Source: Vibrionaceae bacterium (lineage in GTDB: Bacteria > Pseudomonadota > Gammaproteobacteria > Enterobacterales > Vibrionaceae). Taken from it: 64,000 bases of DNA. Shown piece by piece: positions 18,435-26,065 of this stretch. The stretch's first letter is position 1, and each line of letters begins with the position of its first letter. The stretch covers positions 62,001 through 126,000 of the forward strand of contig JAAEZQ010000003.1 of assembly GCA_018222805.1 (NCBI GenBank), read 5' to 3'. The notes below the pieces were generated by a model. That model worked only from the letters and a program-made list of their open reading frames with translations. It searched no databases and was not told the DNA's origin. The translations under genes were made by a program, and so were the position numbers.

Positions 18435-19133
18435 CTAAGCAGATTGAGCAAGGAACTCGTTGGCAAGAATATTTTGTGACCACTTTTCTCGCCATTTTTT
18501 TGGGATAAAACGTAGTCGATTTAGTTCTCGAACCATCTCCTGAGCAAGTGATGCTTGGTTTTTTAAATTTAGTATCGAGCCTAATAAAGTGATAGAAGGC
18601 GAATTAATCAATTGCATCGCTTTTTCAAGTTGCCCGGACGAAGTTTTGCCACCCATCACAACGAGCGCTGTCTGGTCGCAAGCACTAGCAACGACTTGTG
18701 CAGGAATATTTCTTCTATTGATTTGAAGCAGCGGCGACGTATCGCAAATAACTCGGTCGTATTGGCAAAGCCATTGCTTTACGGCTGCTTTGAGAACGGT
18801 GGGGTCTTTATATTCGAGAACTGCTGATTGATTGTTTGGCACTGTTAAACCCGTAAACAATTGATGGGTTGAAGCGTGCGCTACCAATAAACCAATCTGA
18901 TTTTCTATGCCTGGTGTGATATCAACGCATTCGAAAGCAGGGTGGTAGGTATTAAGATCCACCACCAAAGTTCGATGACCCGCGAGTAGATAACGTTCAG
19001 CTAGTGCTGTGACCATTGAAGTTACGCCGTCACCAGATTGACAGGCGGTAATGCATAATGAGCGACTGCCAGACATTTCCGCTGCTAGATAGATTTGCTC
19101 AATTTCTGTGTGAGTTGCAGGAATAATCATCAT
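18435..19133 (-). CDS. sypD: SypD: CpsD/CapB-family ATPase-like protein with altered Walker A
   Basis: A 232-residue protein of the cytoplasmic BY-kinase/ParA-like family that partners Wzz proteins. The P-loop region reads ACQSGDGVTSM (30-40), with Val37 where the lysine of GxGKS/T is expected. A Walker A'-like VDLNTYHP and Walker B-like VICDTSPLL follow. No C-terminal tyrosine cluster is visible, so autokinase activity is doubtful; it may regulate export in another way. It overlaps sypC by ATGA and precedes the PhnD-like gene by 8 bases. Confidence 0.82.
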   Translation of the reverse strand: MMIIPATHTEIEQIYLAAEMSGSRSLCITACQSGDGVTSMVTALAERYLLAGHRTLVVDLNTYHPAFECVDITPGIENQIGLLVAHASTHQLFTGLTVPNNQSAVLEYKDPTVLKAAVKQWLCQYDRVICDTSPLLQINRRNIPAQVVASACDQTALVVMGGKTSSGQLEKAMQLINSPSITLLGSILNLKNQASLAQEMVRELNRLRFIPKKWREKWSQNILANEFLAQSA

Positions 19134-21223
19134 AAAGCTCCTATTAACACGATGGTTGTTGTTAGACGCAGAATGTCTTCAAGACCCACGCGTGCTTTTT
19201 CGATGATACTTTCGTTTCGATCGGGCACATAGATGGTGTCGCCAGCTCGTAGTACCGGCAGTTTGTAAATGTTGGCAGTTTTACTGAAGTCAACCAGATC
19301 AAAGGTTCTTGCTTGGCCTTGGCAACAAGACATATTGACGATCGAGATCTTCTCTAAGTAAGCTCGATCAGACGGACCGCCCGCTTCGGCAAGTAAGTCC
19401 AGCAAGGTCATGTTGTCGTCAAATACATATCGACCTGGATTATTGACTGCTCCTAGTACGCGTACCGTTGACTCCTTAGAACGATCTAACCAAATCTTAT
19501 CTTTTTCAGGGATGTAAATAGTGTCGCCCATAGTGACATTTGGAAGCAAGCTTTCATCCCCAGTCTCAAAGTATAACGATAGGTTAAGCTTGCTTACTTT
19601 GGAATAGCTTTTGTCACGATGTGTGATACGAATGTTGTGGATATCCGCGTCTTTTGTTGGGCCATCTGCCGCAGACAAAATATCGAGGAAATGCATATCC
19701 TTAGTGAAACGATAGCGGCCAGGGGCATTTACTTGACCAAATACATAAATGGATGCATCTGAGCTTTGGCGAACCCATTGTGATTTATTGTCGGAAGGAT
19801 CTTGGGGTAGATCGTGTACACGTACAATCGCACCAGCACTGATGATAGGTAATTCCTTGTTAGGCGCACCTTTTAGAATGAAATCATCGAGATCGAAGAT
19901 GTGTAGCTGGTTATCAGGGGCGACCACTTCAATTTTCGAAGTGTCCGCGCGAAGTGTTGGGCCGCCAACATGAGCTAGCAAGTCCATTAGGTCCATTTCA
20001 TCTGACCATTCGACGCGCCCGGGGCGAACCACTTCTCCAATCACACTGACGGCGCGATTGGGCGCAATTTTCAGCCAAGACTTTTCGTTCATGTCTGTCT
20101 TCTCAGGAACGAAGATCGCATCTCCCGGGCCAATTTTAGGCGGGCTTTTACGGGTCAGACCTTCAGTGAAAGCAGTTAAATCAAATTTGATCACCTGACC
20201 GTTGGACTTAATGACTCGAATTTGGCGTGATTCTGCATAACGAGTAGGACCACCCGCGTTCGCCAGAATATCCATAAACGACGCATTTTTCTTGCCTTCA
20301 TAGGCACCAGGGCTTGCCACTTCACCCATAATGTAAACCACGTTTGCGCCTGCCTTGATCTCTTCTTCTTGTTTAGGAACGAAGATGGTGGTTCCCGGTG
20401 TTAGTGGCGGTAGCAATGAGATATCACCGCTATCGAGATAGGTTTTAAGGTTAAACAGCTTAGGGGTATTGTCTGAAATGACACGTATTTGTTCGACAGA
20501 GGCATAGCGAGTAACGCCGCCAGCTCGCATAATGATATCAACCAGATCGGTATTGGCTTTAAAGCTGAATGAGCCAGGCGCGTTTACTTCGCCAAACACT
20601 TTAATTGCTGTTCGGCCGTCGGCGCTGTCACCTGCGTTGGCGAGTTTGTTCGCATCGAACTCTTGTTCGATATTACCGACTAATGGGGACGCAGGAACAA
20701 ATATAGTATCAAGTGAGACCAGCTCAGGTAGCAGTGATTCATCACCTGTATCGAGAAACGTTTTGTAGTTAAAGGTGATCTTATCTTTGCCACGTTTGAT
20801 AAATAGACTGTTGAGCTGCGCTCCGGAGCGTAATCCGCCCGCAGCGTGAATGGCCATTTGGACATCAGAAGACTTAGATAACGTGTATTCGCCCGGTGAG
20901 GTCACATACCCTTGTACCGAGACTAAAATTTGTTGCTCAGCAATGTAAACAGAAGCAGAGGAGAGGTCACGATACACTTTTTCCAGAGATTCTTTAACGA
21001 CTTGCTCAAGCTGAGCTTCACTGTAACCTGCGACGTATAGCGCGCCAACTTCAGGCAGAGTGATGCGGCCGCGCTTGTCGACTTGAAAGCCTTTATTTAA
21101 AGATGACTCACCGGGTAAGTTGACCTGAATGAGATCGCCAATTTGTACTCGTTCTTCATTCGCGTGCGCCACAGAGAAAATTGAAGTAAGAAGAAGTAGG
21201 GCAATAAGGTTAGTCCATTTCAT
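19130..21223 (-). CDS. sypC: SypC: outer-membrane polysaccharide export protein with multiple SLBB domains
   Basis: A 697-residue secreted protein: signal peptide (about residues 1-21, ending VAHA), a Poly_export (Wza-type) domain (IQVNLPGESSLNKGFQVDKRGRIT split over residues 31-55), and then a series of SLBB repeats recognisable by recurring GEV.APG.. and AGG.TR.A units with closing TIFVP/TIYVP motifs (about six copies to residue 660). It should form the secretion channel with SypB and SypO. It is longer than single-SLBB Wza proteins. Both ends overlap neighbours by ATGA. Confidence 0.92.
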   Translation of the reverse strand: MKWTNLIALLLLTSIFSVAHANEERVQIGDLIQVNLPGESSLNKGFQVDKRGRITLPEVGALYVAGYSEAQLEQVVKESLEKVYRDLSSASVYIAEQQILVSVQGYVTSPGEYTLSKSSDVQMAIHAAGGLRSGAQLNSLFIKRGKDKITFNYKTFLDTGDESLLPELVSLDTIFVPASPLVGNIEQEFDANKLANAGDSADGRTAIKVFGEVNAPGSFSFKANTDLVDIIMRAGGVTRYASVEQIRVISDNTPKLFNLKTYLDSGDISLLPPLTPGTTIFVPKQEEEIKAGANVVYIMGEVASPGAYEGKKNASFMDILANAGGPTRYAESRQIRVIKSNGQVIKFDLTAFTEGLTRKSPPKIGPGDAIFVPEKTDMNEKSWLKIAPNRAVSVIGEVVRPGRVEWSDEMDLMDLLAHVGGPTLRADTSKIEVVAPDNQLHIFDLDDFILKGAPNKELPIISAGAIVRVHDLPQDPSDNKSQWVRQSSDASIYVFGQVNAPGRYRFTKDMHFLDILSAADGPTKDADIHNIRITHRDKSYSKVSKLNLSLYFETGDESLLPNVTMGDTIYIPEKDKIWLDRSKESTVRVLGAVNNPGRYVFDDNMTLLDLLAEAGGPSDRAYLEKISIVNMSCCQGQARTFDLVDFSKTANIYKLPVLRAGDTIYVPDRNESIIEKARVGLEDILRLTTTIVLIGAL

Positions 21224-22050
21224 TGTAAGCCTCCCTGCAGACCCTGCTTGATATGTTCTTGAGTATCCACCACTTCGATGCTTACGCGGCGGTTGGTAAG
21301 CCGAACACCTTCCGATTCGCCCTCATAGAGAGGAAGCGTGTCGCCGACAGATTGTGTTTCTATACGTTTTGGATTAAGGCCAAAAATGGTCAGGTAGCGC
21401 TTGACTTGAGTCGCACGTCCCATCGCAAGTTCCTGGTTGTACTGACCATCACCCACTGAATCAGCGTGACCAGTAACTTTGAGGTTTAAGCTTTGGTGCT
21501 CGTTTAAGATGTTCGCGGATTGGGCTAGGTGGCCCATGTACTTTGGATTTACTTCTGTGGAGTTAAAAGCAAACTGATTATCGACGTTAAGCAAGCTATA
21601 AAGTTGATCAATCATGGCCAAGCGCTTCTGAAATGCGTTTTCATCCATAGGAGGTACACACTTGGTCTGTGAGGTCGCATAGTCCAGTTGAAGTTCTAGT
21701 TCATTAAGACGCTTGCGCTGAATAACAATATCGTTGGCGGCATCTAGCAGTAGACCTCCTTCAAGCTCTCTAGCGATCCGGGTTTGTTTCTCCAACGCTT
21801 GTACAACTGCAGCTGGAAAACACCAACGCGCGCCTTCTCTTATCAAAGAGTCTAATTGCAGCTTGGTCAGTTGCCAGTCGAACCGAAGTCCGTGCTCAGG
21901 ACCGAGAGGTTCATCTGGCATCACGGGAGTGAAGCTTGATTGGATGTAGTTTTCCCCAAGACCACCACGGCCTTCTTCTGGGTAACTACTGCATCCAATC
22001 ACGGCAGTCATAGATACAGCTAGGGCTATGTGTTTGAAAGAAAAGTTCAT
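21220..22050 (-). CDS. sypB: SypB: OmpA-family lipoprotein
   Basis: A 276-residue envelope protein. The signal peptide ends in a lipobox (SMTAVIGCSS), so it is probably an outer-membrane lipoprotein. The C-terminal 110 residues are an OmpA peptidoglycan-binding domain (LKVTGHADSVGDGQYNQELA, GRATQVKRYL, NRRVSIEV). The middle region contains several Cys residues and a helical segment. It is coupled to sypC by ATGA and follows sypA by 28 bases. Confidence 0.92.
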   Translation of the reverse strand: MNFSFKHIALAVSMTAVIGCSSYPEEGRGGLGENYIQSSFTPVMPDEPLGPEHGLRFDWQLTKLQLDSLIREGARWCFPAAVVQALEKQTRIARELEGGLLLDAANDIVIQRKRLNELELQLDYATSQTKCVPPMDENAFQKRLAMIDQLYSLLNVDNQFAFNSTEVNPKYMGHLAQSANILNEHQSLNLKVTGHADSVGDGQYNQELAMGRATQVKRYLTIFGLNPKRIETQSVGDTLPLYEGESEGVRLTNRRVSIEVVDTQEHIKQGLQGGLQ

Positions 22051-22078
22051 GCCAACGTCCTTTGTTAGTGATCGTTAT

Positions 22079-22399
22079 TTAGTAAGTACGAGAGTTAACA
22101 GGTATCGCTTGGTTAATACGTAATAGATTCATTATTTCGAGAGGTTGGCCGGAGGCGTTTTCAATACGCATGCTTCTCTGGCTCTCGACAAGCCGTTTAT
22201 ATAGGTACACGATCGCACCTACGCCTGATGAGTCAAGAAACTGGACTCTGCTGAAGTCAATTTCTATTTCTCGAGTTGATGACTCAGCTAAAATCTCATC
22301 AATGTGTGGCTGGGCCTGGCGGCTTCCGTCTGCGTCAAGGTTCCCGTTGATCACCCAAGTCACGATAGTGTCGTTTGTTTCAATTTTACGAAGTTCCAT
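22079..22399 (-). CDS. sypA: SypA: STAS-domain anti-sigma-factor-antagonist-like protein
   Basis: A 106-residue single STAS domain. The phosphorylation-loop motif DSSGVGAIV (56-64) is intact, with Ser57 in the position that SypE controls in A. fischeri SypA. AGGAG precedes the ATG, which lies 34 bases from a sigma-54 promoter. It is the first gene of the locus. Since no sypE-like kinase/phosphatase is present in this locus, whether and by what Ser57 is phosphorylated is open. Confidence 0.92.
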   Translation of the reverse strand: MELRKIETNDTIVTWVINGNLDADGSRQAQPHIDEILAESSTREIEIDFSRVQFLDSSGVGAIVYLYKRLVESQRSMRIENASGQPLEIMNLLRINQAIPVNSRTY

Positions 22400-22432
22400 A
22401 ATCGTATCTCCTGCTAGTGTTTACTGCAGGAC

Positions 22433-22448
22433 TGCAGGGAGTGTGCCA
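22433..22448 (-). promoter_or_regulatory. Sigma-54 promoter of sypA
   Basis: The minus strand reads TGGCACACTCCCTGCA: perfect -24 TGGCAC, 5-base spacer, -12 CTGCA with the essential GC. It should start transcription about 20-25 bases before the sypA ATG at 22399. Confidence 0.8.
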
Positions 22449-22496
22449 GATTTTATTTATTTAAATATCAATGGATTAGGTTGTGATTGGGAGGGG

Positions 22497-22533
22497 TTCT
22501 CAAAATGAGAATATGAAAGTTTCAAAATGACAA
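22497..22533 (-). promoter_or_regulatory. Two putative SypG-binding elements upstream of sypA
   Basis: TTCTCAAAATGAGAA (22497-22511) is a perfect palindrome and lies 49 bases from the sigma-54 promoter. A second, related copy, GTTTCAAAATGACAA (22519-22533), matches it at 12 of 15 positions with centres 22 bases (two helical turns) apart. Paired sites on one DNA face fit an NtrC-type activator. Confidence 0.65.
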
Positions 22534-22847
22534 TCAGAAAACGACAGCTTATTTGTGTCATCAATCTTTGTGTAATAACGTAAGTATTAACTCATCAGCA
22601 ATTCGCATAGATGAGTATACACGGCTTGCGCTTCCTTATGTGGCGGAGTGTTTGTTCGCTGAAAAAATCAATCGCCGAATTTTGTTGGCTAGAGTGAGAA
22701 GAATCTAAGTTAATAGTTATATCATTTGGTTTTGCAAACAAAAACACCACATTACGTGCTTCACATCTTAACAAAGCATCAATAGACATAAGAAAGTTGA
22801 TATAGCAGAGTAGTTGAGTTCAACAACACTCTAAAAAGGACGTATAA

Positions 22848-23228
22848 ATGTTCAGTCACGTTATGGTTGGCTCAAATGATGTCGATAAATCCAAACAATT
22901 TTATGATGCAATCTTGTCGGTTCTAGGTTACCAAGAAGGTGTCTTAGATCCACACGGGCGCTGCGTCTACTTTCATCCTGAAGGGACTTTTGCTATTACT
23001 GCGCCAATCAACGGAGAAGCAGCAACTTCAGGGAATGGTATGACTATTGGTTTTAAAGTGGATAGCCCTGAATTAGTAGAGCTATGGCATAAAGCTGGTT
23101 TGGAAAGTGGAGGCGTTGAGTGTGAAGATCCTCCAGGTGTAAGAGCGGTTGGTCCACGCGAAATGTACCTTGCCTATTTACGTGATCCAGCGGGCAATAA
23201 GCTTTGCGCTACCCACATTATGGCTTAA
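22848..23228 (+). CDS. VOC-family (glyoxalase/dioxygenase-like) protein
   Basis: A 126-residue single VOC domain: MFSHVMVGSNDVDKSKQFYD at the start, then HPEGTFAITAP, GNGMTIGFKVDSPELVELW and the closing YLRDPAGNKLCATH. The metal-binding His/Glu positions seem present (first His near residue 4, His in CATH). Substrate unknown; similar small VOC proteins are common in proteobacteria. It is followed by a nested inverted repeat of attC-like type, so it may be a cassette-derived gene. Confidence 0.88.
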   Translation: MFSHVMVGSNDVDKSKQFYDAILSVLGYQEGVLDPHGRCVYFHPEGTFAITAPINGEAATSGNGMTIGFKVDSPELVELWHKAGLESGGVECEDPPGVRAVGPREMYLAYLRDPAGNKLCATHIMA

Positions 23229-23235
23229 GCAATAT

Positions 23236-23339
23236 CGCTTATAACTAAAGAGCTTAATTCTGATTCGCAACGTATGGCACTTGGCTCTGCGTTGCGTTTG
23301 TTTTAGACGGCCTTAAAGGATATCAGAAAGGGATAAGCG
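23236..23339. repeat. Nested inverted-repeat element, attC-like
   Basis: Three sets of nested arms are perfect: CGCTTAT (23236-23242) with ATAAGCG (23333-23339), TTCTGAT (23258-23264) with ATCAGAA (23322-23328), and CGCAACG (23266-23272) with CGTTGCG (23290-23296). Inside is ACGTATGGCACTT, matching 10 of 13 bases of the core at 736-748, and a downstream TTTTAG as there. The layout resembles an integron attC, but terminal GTTRRRY sites are not obvious. Confidence 0.45.
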
Positions 23340-23418
23340 TGAAAGCTGGTGGGGGTTTGGGGGTTAAGAACGGAACCCGTTAACGCATGGTTAATCAGGC
23401 TCCGAGATGGGCTAATGC

Positions 23419-23658
23419 TTAGTTTTGAGCGAATTTAACTCTGATTTTGCTCTTTGCGACGCTAGTGAGATGAAGGTTATCAAGCGCACTTTTAGCTTCA
23501 TCCTTATCCGGCATCTCAACAAATGCGAAGCCTTTAGATTGCCCAGTTTCTTGGTCTAATACTAGGTTGCACTCAGTGACGGTGCCGTAGGCTGAAAAAA
23601 GAACACGAATTTCATGCTCGGTAGTGGTTCGCGCAAGATTGCGGACTAAAAGTTTCAT
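23419..23658 (-). CDS. RRM-type RNA-binding protein
   Basis: A 79-residue single RNA-recognition-motif protein. RNP2 is seen as LLVRNL and RNP1 as KGFAFVEM, in the order expected of a complete beta-alpha-beta RRM. Starting at 23658 gives MKLLVRNLA; a longer frame adds a low-complexity N-terminus. It likely binds RNA in the cytoplasm; small RRM proteins occur in cyanobacteria and several gammaproteobacteria, often cold-related. It has no obvious operon partner. Confidence 0.88.
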   Translation of the reverse strand: MKLLVRNLARTTTEHEIRVLFSAYGTVTECNLVLDQETGQSKGFAFVEMPDKDEAKSALDNLHLTSVAKSKIRVKFAQN

Positions 23659-23887
23659 ATTGTTTCGCCTGTAGTAAGTTGTGGCCATTGTCTCAGGTAT
23701 ATTCTGACAAACCAAGTAAAGAATCATTTTCACTTAGGTGGAGCAAGCCTAAAAGAGTATTTACTGTGCTGTTTATTTATGGACTAGCCGGATCGTAATC
23801 AAAGGCAACGTAAATATTTCTCATAAAGTTCCGAAAGTCATATTAAATTTAAGGTATCATGTACTATTGACGAAATTGTAGTTACTC

Positions 23888-24178
23888 ATGAATATACCTA
23901 TCAAAAATACCTCTCCAGAAACTCCGTCTTGCTCAAATTGCAAAGCCTGTTGTTGCCGGCTTGAAGTGATGCTCATTTCAGATACTGGCGTTCCAGAACA
24001 GTTTATCTCCCGCGATCAATATGGTGGGGAAACCATGATGAGGCTAGATGATGGTTGGTGCGCGGCTTTGGACAGGGAAACGTATATGTGCACAATTTAC
24101 GAAAACAGGCCCTGGATATGCCGTGAGTTCGAAATGGGCTCATATGAGTGCATCGATGAAAGAGTAAAATTTCTATAA
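23888..24178 (+). CDS. YkgJ-family cysteine cluster protein
   Basis: A 96-residue protein with a CxxCKACCC motif near residues 15-23, later single Cys at GWCAAL, MCTIYENRPWICREFE and YEC. This matches the UPF0153/YkgJ zinc- or iron-binding family (PF03692). Most members are 90-200 residues and uncharacterised. It is a monocistronic plus-strand gene. Confidence 0.85.
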   Translation: MNIPIKNTSPETPSCSNCKACCCRLEVMLISDTGVPEQFISRDQYGGETMMRLDDGWCAALDRETYMCTIYENRPWICREFEMGSYECIDERVKFL

Positions 24179-24314
24179 GTCAGGTGGTTATACCTCAATG
24201 ATGCTGTTTTATCTATGGCACATCGTCCCGAATGGCCCCGTGCATTTGACCCGTTTGGTTTTTTCCAACTTGGCTGGCGGGTACGGTGAGTCCCTCCGAC
24301 GGTTTGTCGTTACT

Positions 24315-24869
24315 CTATTCAGCCCTCAATCTGTGCAGGATTTGAATGCATTTATTGGCGACTTCTTGCCCATTCCCGCTCATATGCGCAGTGACAATTG
24401 CTCCTTCTTTCATTAAGCAGATAGCATCAATTAATGAGCTATCGTTACTTTGTAAATGATTGGCAATGATGTCTCGTACTTCTTTTTTATGGTGCCCGCA
24501 AAAGCGTGCTACTTCGCTATTTAAATCACTAAACTCGGCAGAAGTGTTGATAAAAAAACAGCCTCTAAAGTTACCTAGCTGAGGTTCTTGACTGCTAAAC
24601 CAACTTGCAAGCGCTGAAAATAACTTATTTATCAATTCTTTGTCTGATTCTGCCCCTGACAGTTTTTGATCTAGCCAACAAGAAAACGTGTCGTGTCTTT
24701 GTTGCAAAGCGGCTAACACTAACGCTTCTTTACTTGAAAAGTGGCTGTAAAGTGTACGCTTGGCGACACCGGATACACTAAGTATTTCATTGATTCCAAT
24801 CGAGTTAATCCCATTGGTATAAAAAAGGGCTAACGCGGTATCGACAAGTAGCTGACGTTTTTTGCTCAT
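24315..24869 (-). CDS. TetR/AcrR-family repressor
   Basis: A 184-residue regulator with an N-terminal helix-turn-helix (residues about 8-55: ALALFYTNGINSIGINEI, AKRTLYSHFSSKEAL) and a variable ligand-binding C-terminal domain containing two Cys (GCFFIN, FCGHH). It is divergent from the HPP gene, and two TAGAC-N6-GTCTA operators lie between them, resembling the NemR box. It may therefore sense electrophiles or oxidants, as NemR does; this is inference. Confidence 0.88.
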   Translation of the reverse strand: MSKKRQLLVDTALALFYTNGINSIGINEILSVSGVAKRTLYSHFSSKEALVLAALQQRHDTFSCWLDQKLSGAESDKELINKLFSALASWFSSQEPQLGNFRGCFFINTSAEFSDLNSEVARFCGHHKKEVRDIIANHLQSNDSSLIDAICLMKEGAIVTAHMSGNGQEVANKCIQILHRLRAE

Positions 24870-24904
24870 AAGAGACTCCTCCGTGAAAAGTAGTTTGACA
24901 AAAG

Positions 24905-24947
24905 TAGACCGATTTGTCTATCTTAGTCTGGTAGACAGGTTGGTCTA
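24905..24947. promoter_or_regulatory. Two TetR-type operators between the TetR and HPP genes
   Basis: TAGACCGATTTGTCTA (24905-24920) and TAGACAGGTTGGTCTA (24932-24947) are imperfect palindromes with the same TAGAC-N6-GTCTA frame, centres 27 bases apart. The first overlaps a promoter for the plus-strand gene (TTGACA 24895-24900, TATCTT 24919-24924). Confidence 0.75.
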
Positions 24948-24966
24948 CTTTTATTGAGAGGTTAAA

Positions 24967-25419
24967 ATGAAAAACATAGGATTGTCCGTTATCGCAGGAA
25001 TTGGTGCATCACTCGCGATAGGTATGCTGTCTTTTTTTGATGCAACGATGAGTAATGTTGCATTGCTTATGGCTCCGTTTGGCGCAACAACCGTTCTTGT
25101 CTTTGGTGTGCCAGATAGCCCTTTGGCTCAGCCTAAAAACGTCATTTTCGGGCATCTAATCACAGCGTTGGTTGGTGTTATCTTTACTCAGTATGTTGGT
25201 GTCTCACCACTTACACTAGCGTTAGCGACTGGGATCGCTGTGAGTCTTATGTTGGTGACGAAAACCACGCATCCACCCGCGGGTGCAAACCCTTTACTAA
25301 TCATGTTGTCAGGGCAAGGATGGGCTTTCCTTATTACTCCTGTTTTAGTGGGAGCTGTTCTTATTGTGCTAGTCGGAAAGAGCATGCAAGGGTTGCTCAG
25401 GCAATGGGTAAAAAGTTAA
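24967..25419 (+). CDS. HPP-family membrane protein
   Basis: A 150-residue integral membrane protein with four or five hydrophobic helices and the HPP signature (KTTHPPAGANPLL) that names the family (PF04982). Some members have been linked to nitrite transport in plastids. It is under the control of the divergent TetR-type repressor through two operators. Substrate unknown. Confidence 0.85.
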   Translation: MKNIGLSVIAGIGASLAIGMLSFFDATMSNVALLMAPFGATTVLVFGVPDSPLAQPKNVIFGHLITALVGVIFTQYVGVSPLTLALATGIAVSLMLVTKTTHPPAGANPLLIMLSGQGWAFLITPVLVGAVLIVLVGKSMQGLLRQWVKS

Positions 25420-25453
25420 AGTGCTAACAGGGAGTTATGTGCATGGAGGCATA

Positions 25454-26032
25454 ATGAATATCGGAATATACATCTATGACGGGGCAGAGGTGCTGGATTT
25501 CTCCGGGCCTTTCGAAGTATTTAGTACAGCAAAGCGATTAGAGACAAGTGATTGGAATGTGTTTCTCGTCGCAGAAACTAAAAACACCGTTGTCGCAAGA
25601 GGTGGCTTCAACGTCTTACCTGACTATTCTATTCATGATCATCCCGATATTGATTTGTTGGTTGTTGTTGGCGGTGTACACACTGAGGAAATGACGAAGT
25701 TACCGATATTGAACTGGATAAAATCGGTTGATCAACGTGCCAGTCGGGTCGTATCGGTTTGTACTGGTGCTTTTTTATTAGCCAATGCCGGTCTACTCAA
25801 CGGTTTAACGGTCACAACCCACTGGGAGGACATCCCCGATTTGACGCGTCGCTTTCCAGACCTAATGGTGATCGATGATCAACGCTGGGTTACTTCAGGG
25901 AAATATACCACTTCTGGAGGCATCTCTGCCGGTATAGACATGAGCTTATATCTGGTTTCACAGCTACATAGTCGTGACCTGGCCGAGTTGGTCGCGCGTC
26001 AAATGGAGTATACGTGGCAGGAACGATCATAA
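25454..26032 (+). CDS. DJ-1/PfpI-family protein (GATase1-like)
   Basis: A 192-residue protein of the DJ-1/PfpI superfamily. The nucleophile elbow is RVVSVCTGAFLLANAGLL with the catalytic-type Cys, and a TTHWEDIPDL segment follows, typical of GATase1 domains found at the N-terminus of AraC-type regulators (GlxA) but here without an HTH. The start at 25454 follows GGAGG; the frame could begin 33 bases earlier. Possible isonitrile-hydratase or glyoxalase-like enzyme. Confidence 0.85.
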   Translation: MNIGIYIYDGAEVLDFSGPFEVFSTAKRLETSDWNVFLVAETKNTVVARGGFNVLPDYSIHDHPDIDLLVVVGGVHTEEMTKLPILNWIKSVDQRASRVVSVCTGAFLLANAGLLNGLTVTTHWEDIPDLTRRFPDLMVIDDQRWVTSGKYTTSGGISAGIDMSLYLVSQLHSRDLAELVARQMEYTWQERS

Positions 26033-26065
26033 TTGAGCGATTGATGGTTCAAGTAAGGAAAAAAA

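Noticed and set aside
1012..22399. Locus as a capsule (cps) or vps cluster
   Set aside because: The gene order, the STAS protein SypA, SypF/SypG regulators and sigma-54 promoters fit the syp locus, not cps or vps clusters.
22595..22789. Minus-strand frame of 64 codons between sypA and the VOC gene
   Set aside because: No ribosome site or recognisable family, AT-rich composition, and it lies in the presumed regulatory region upstream of sypA.
24198..24416. Plus-strand 72-codon frame after the YkgJ gene
   Set aside because: Its second half lies antisense to the TetR gene, it has no family match and no ribosome site.
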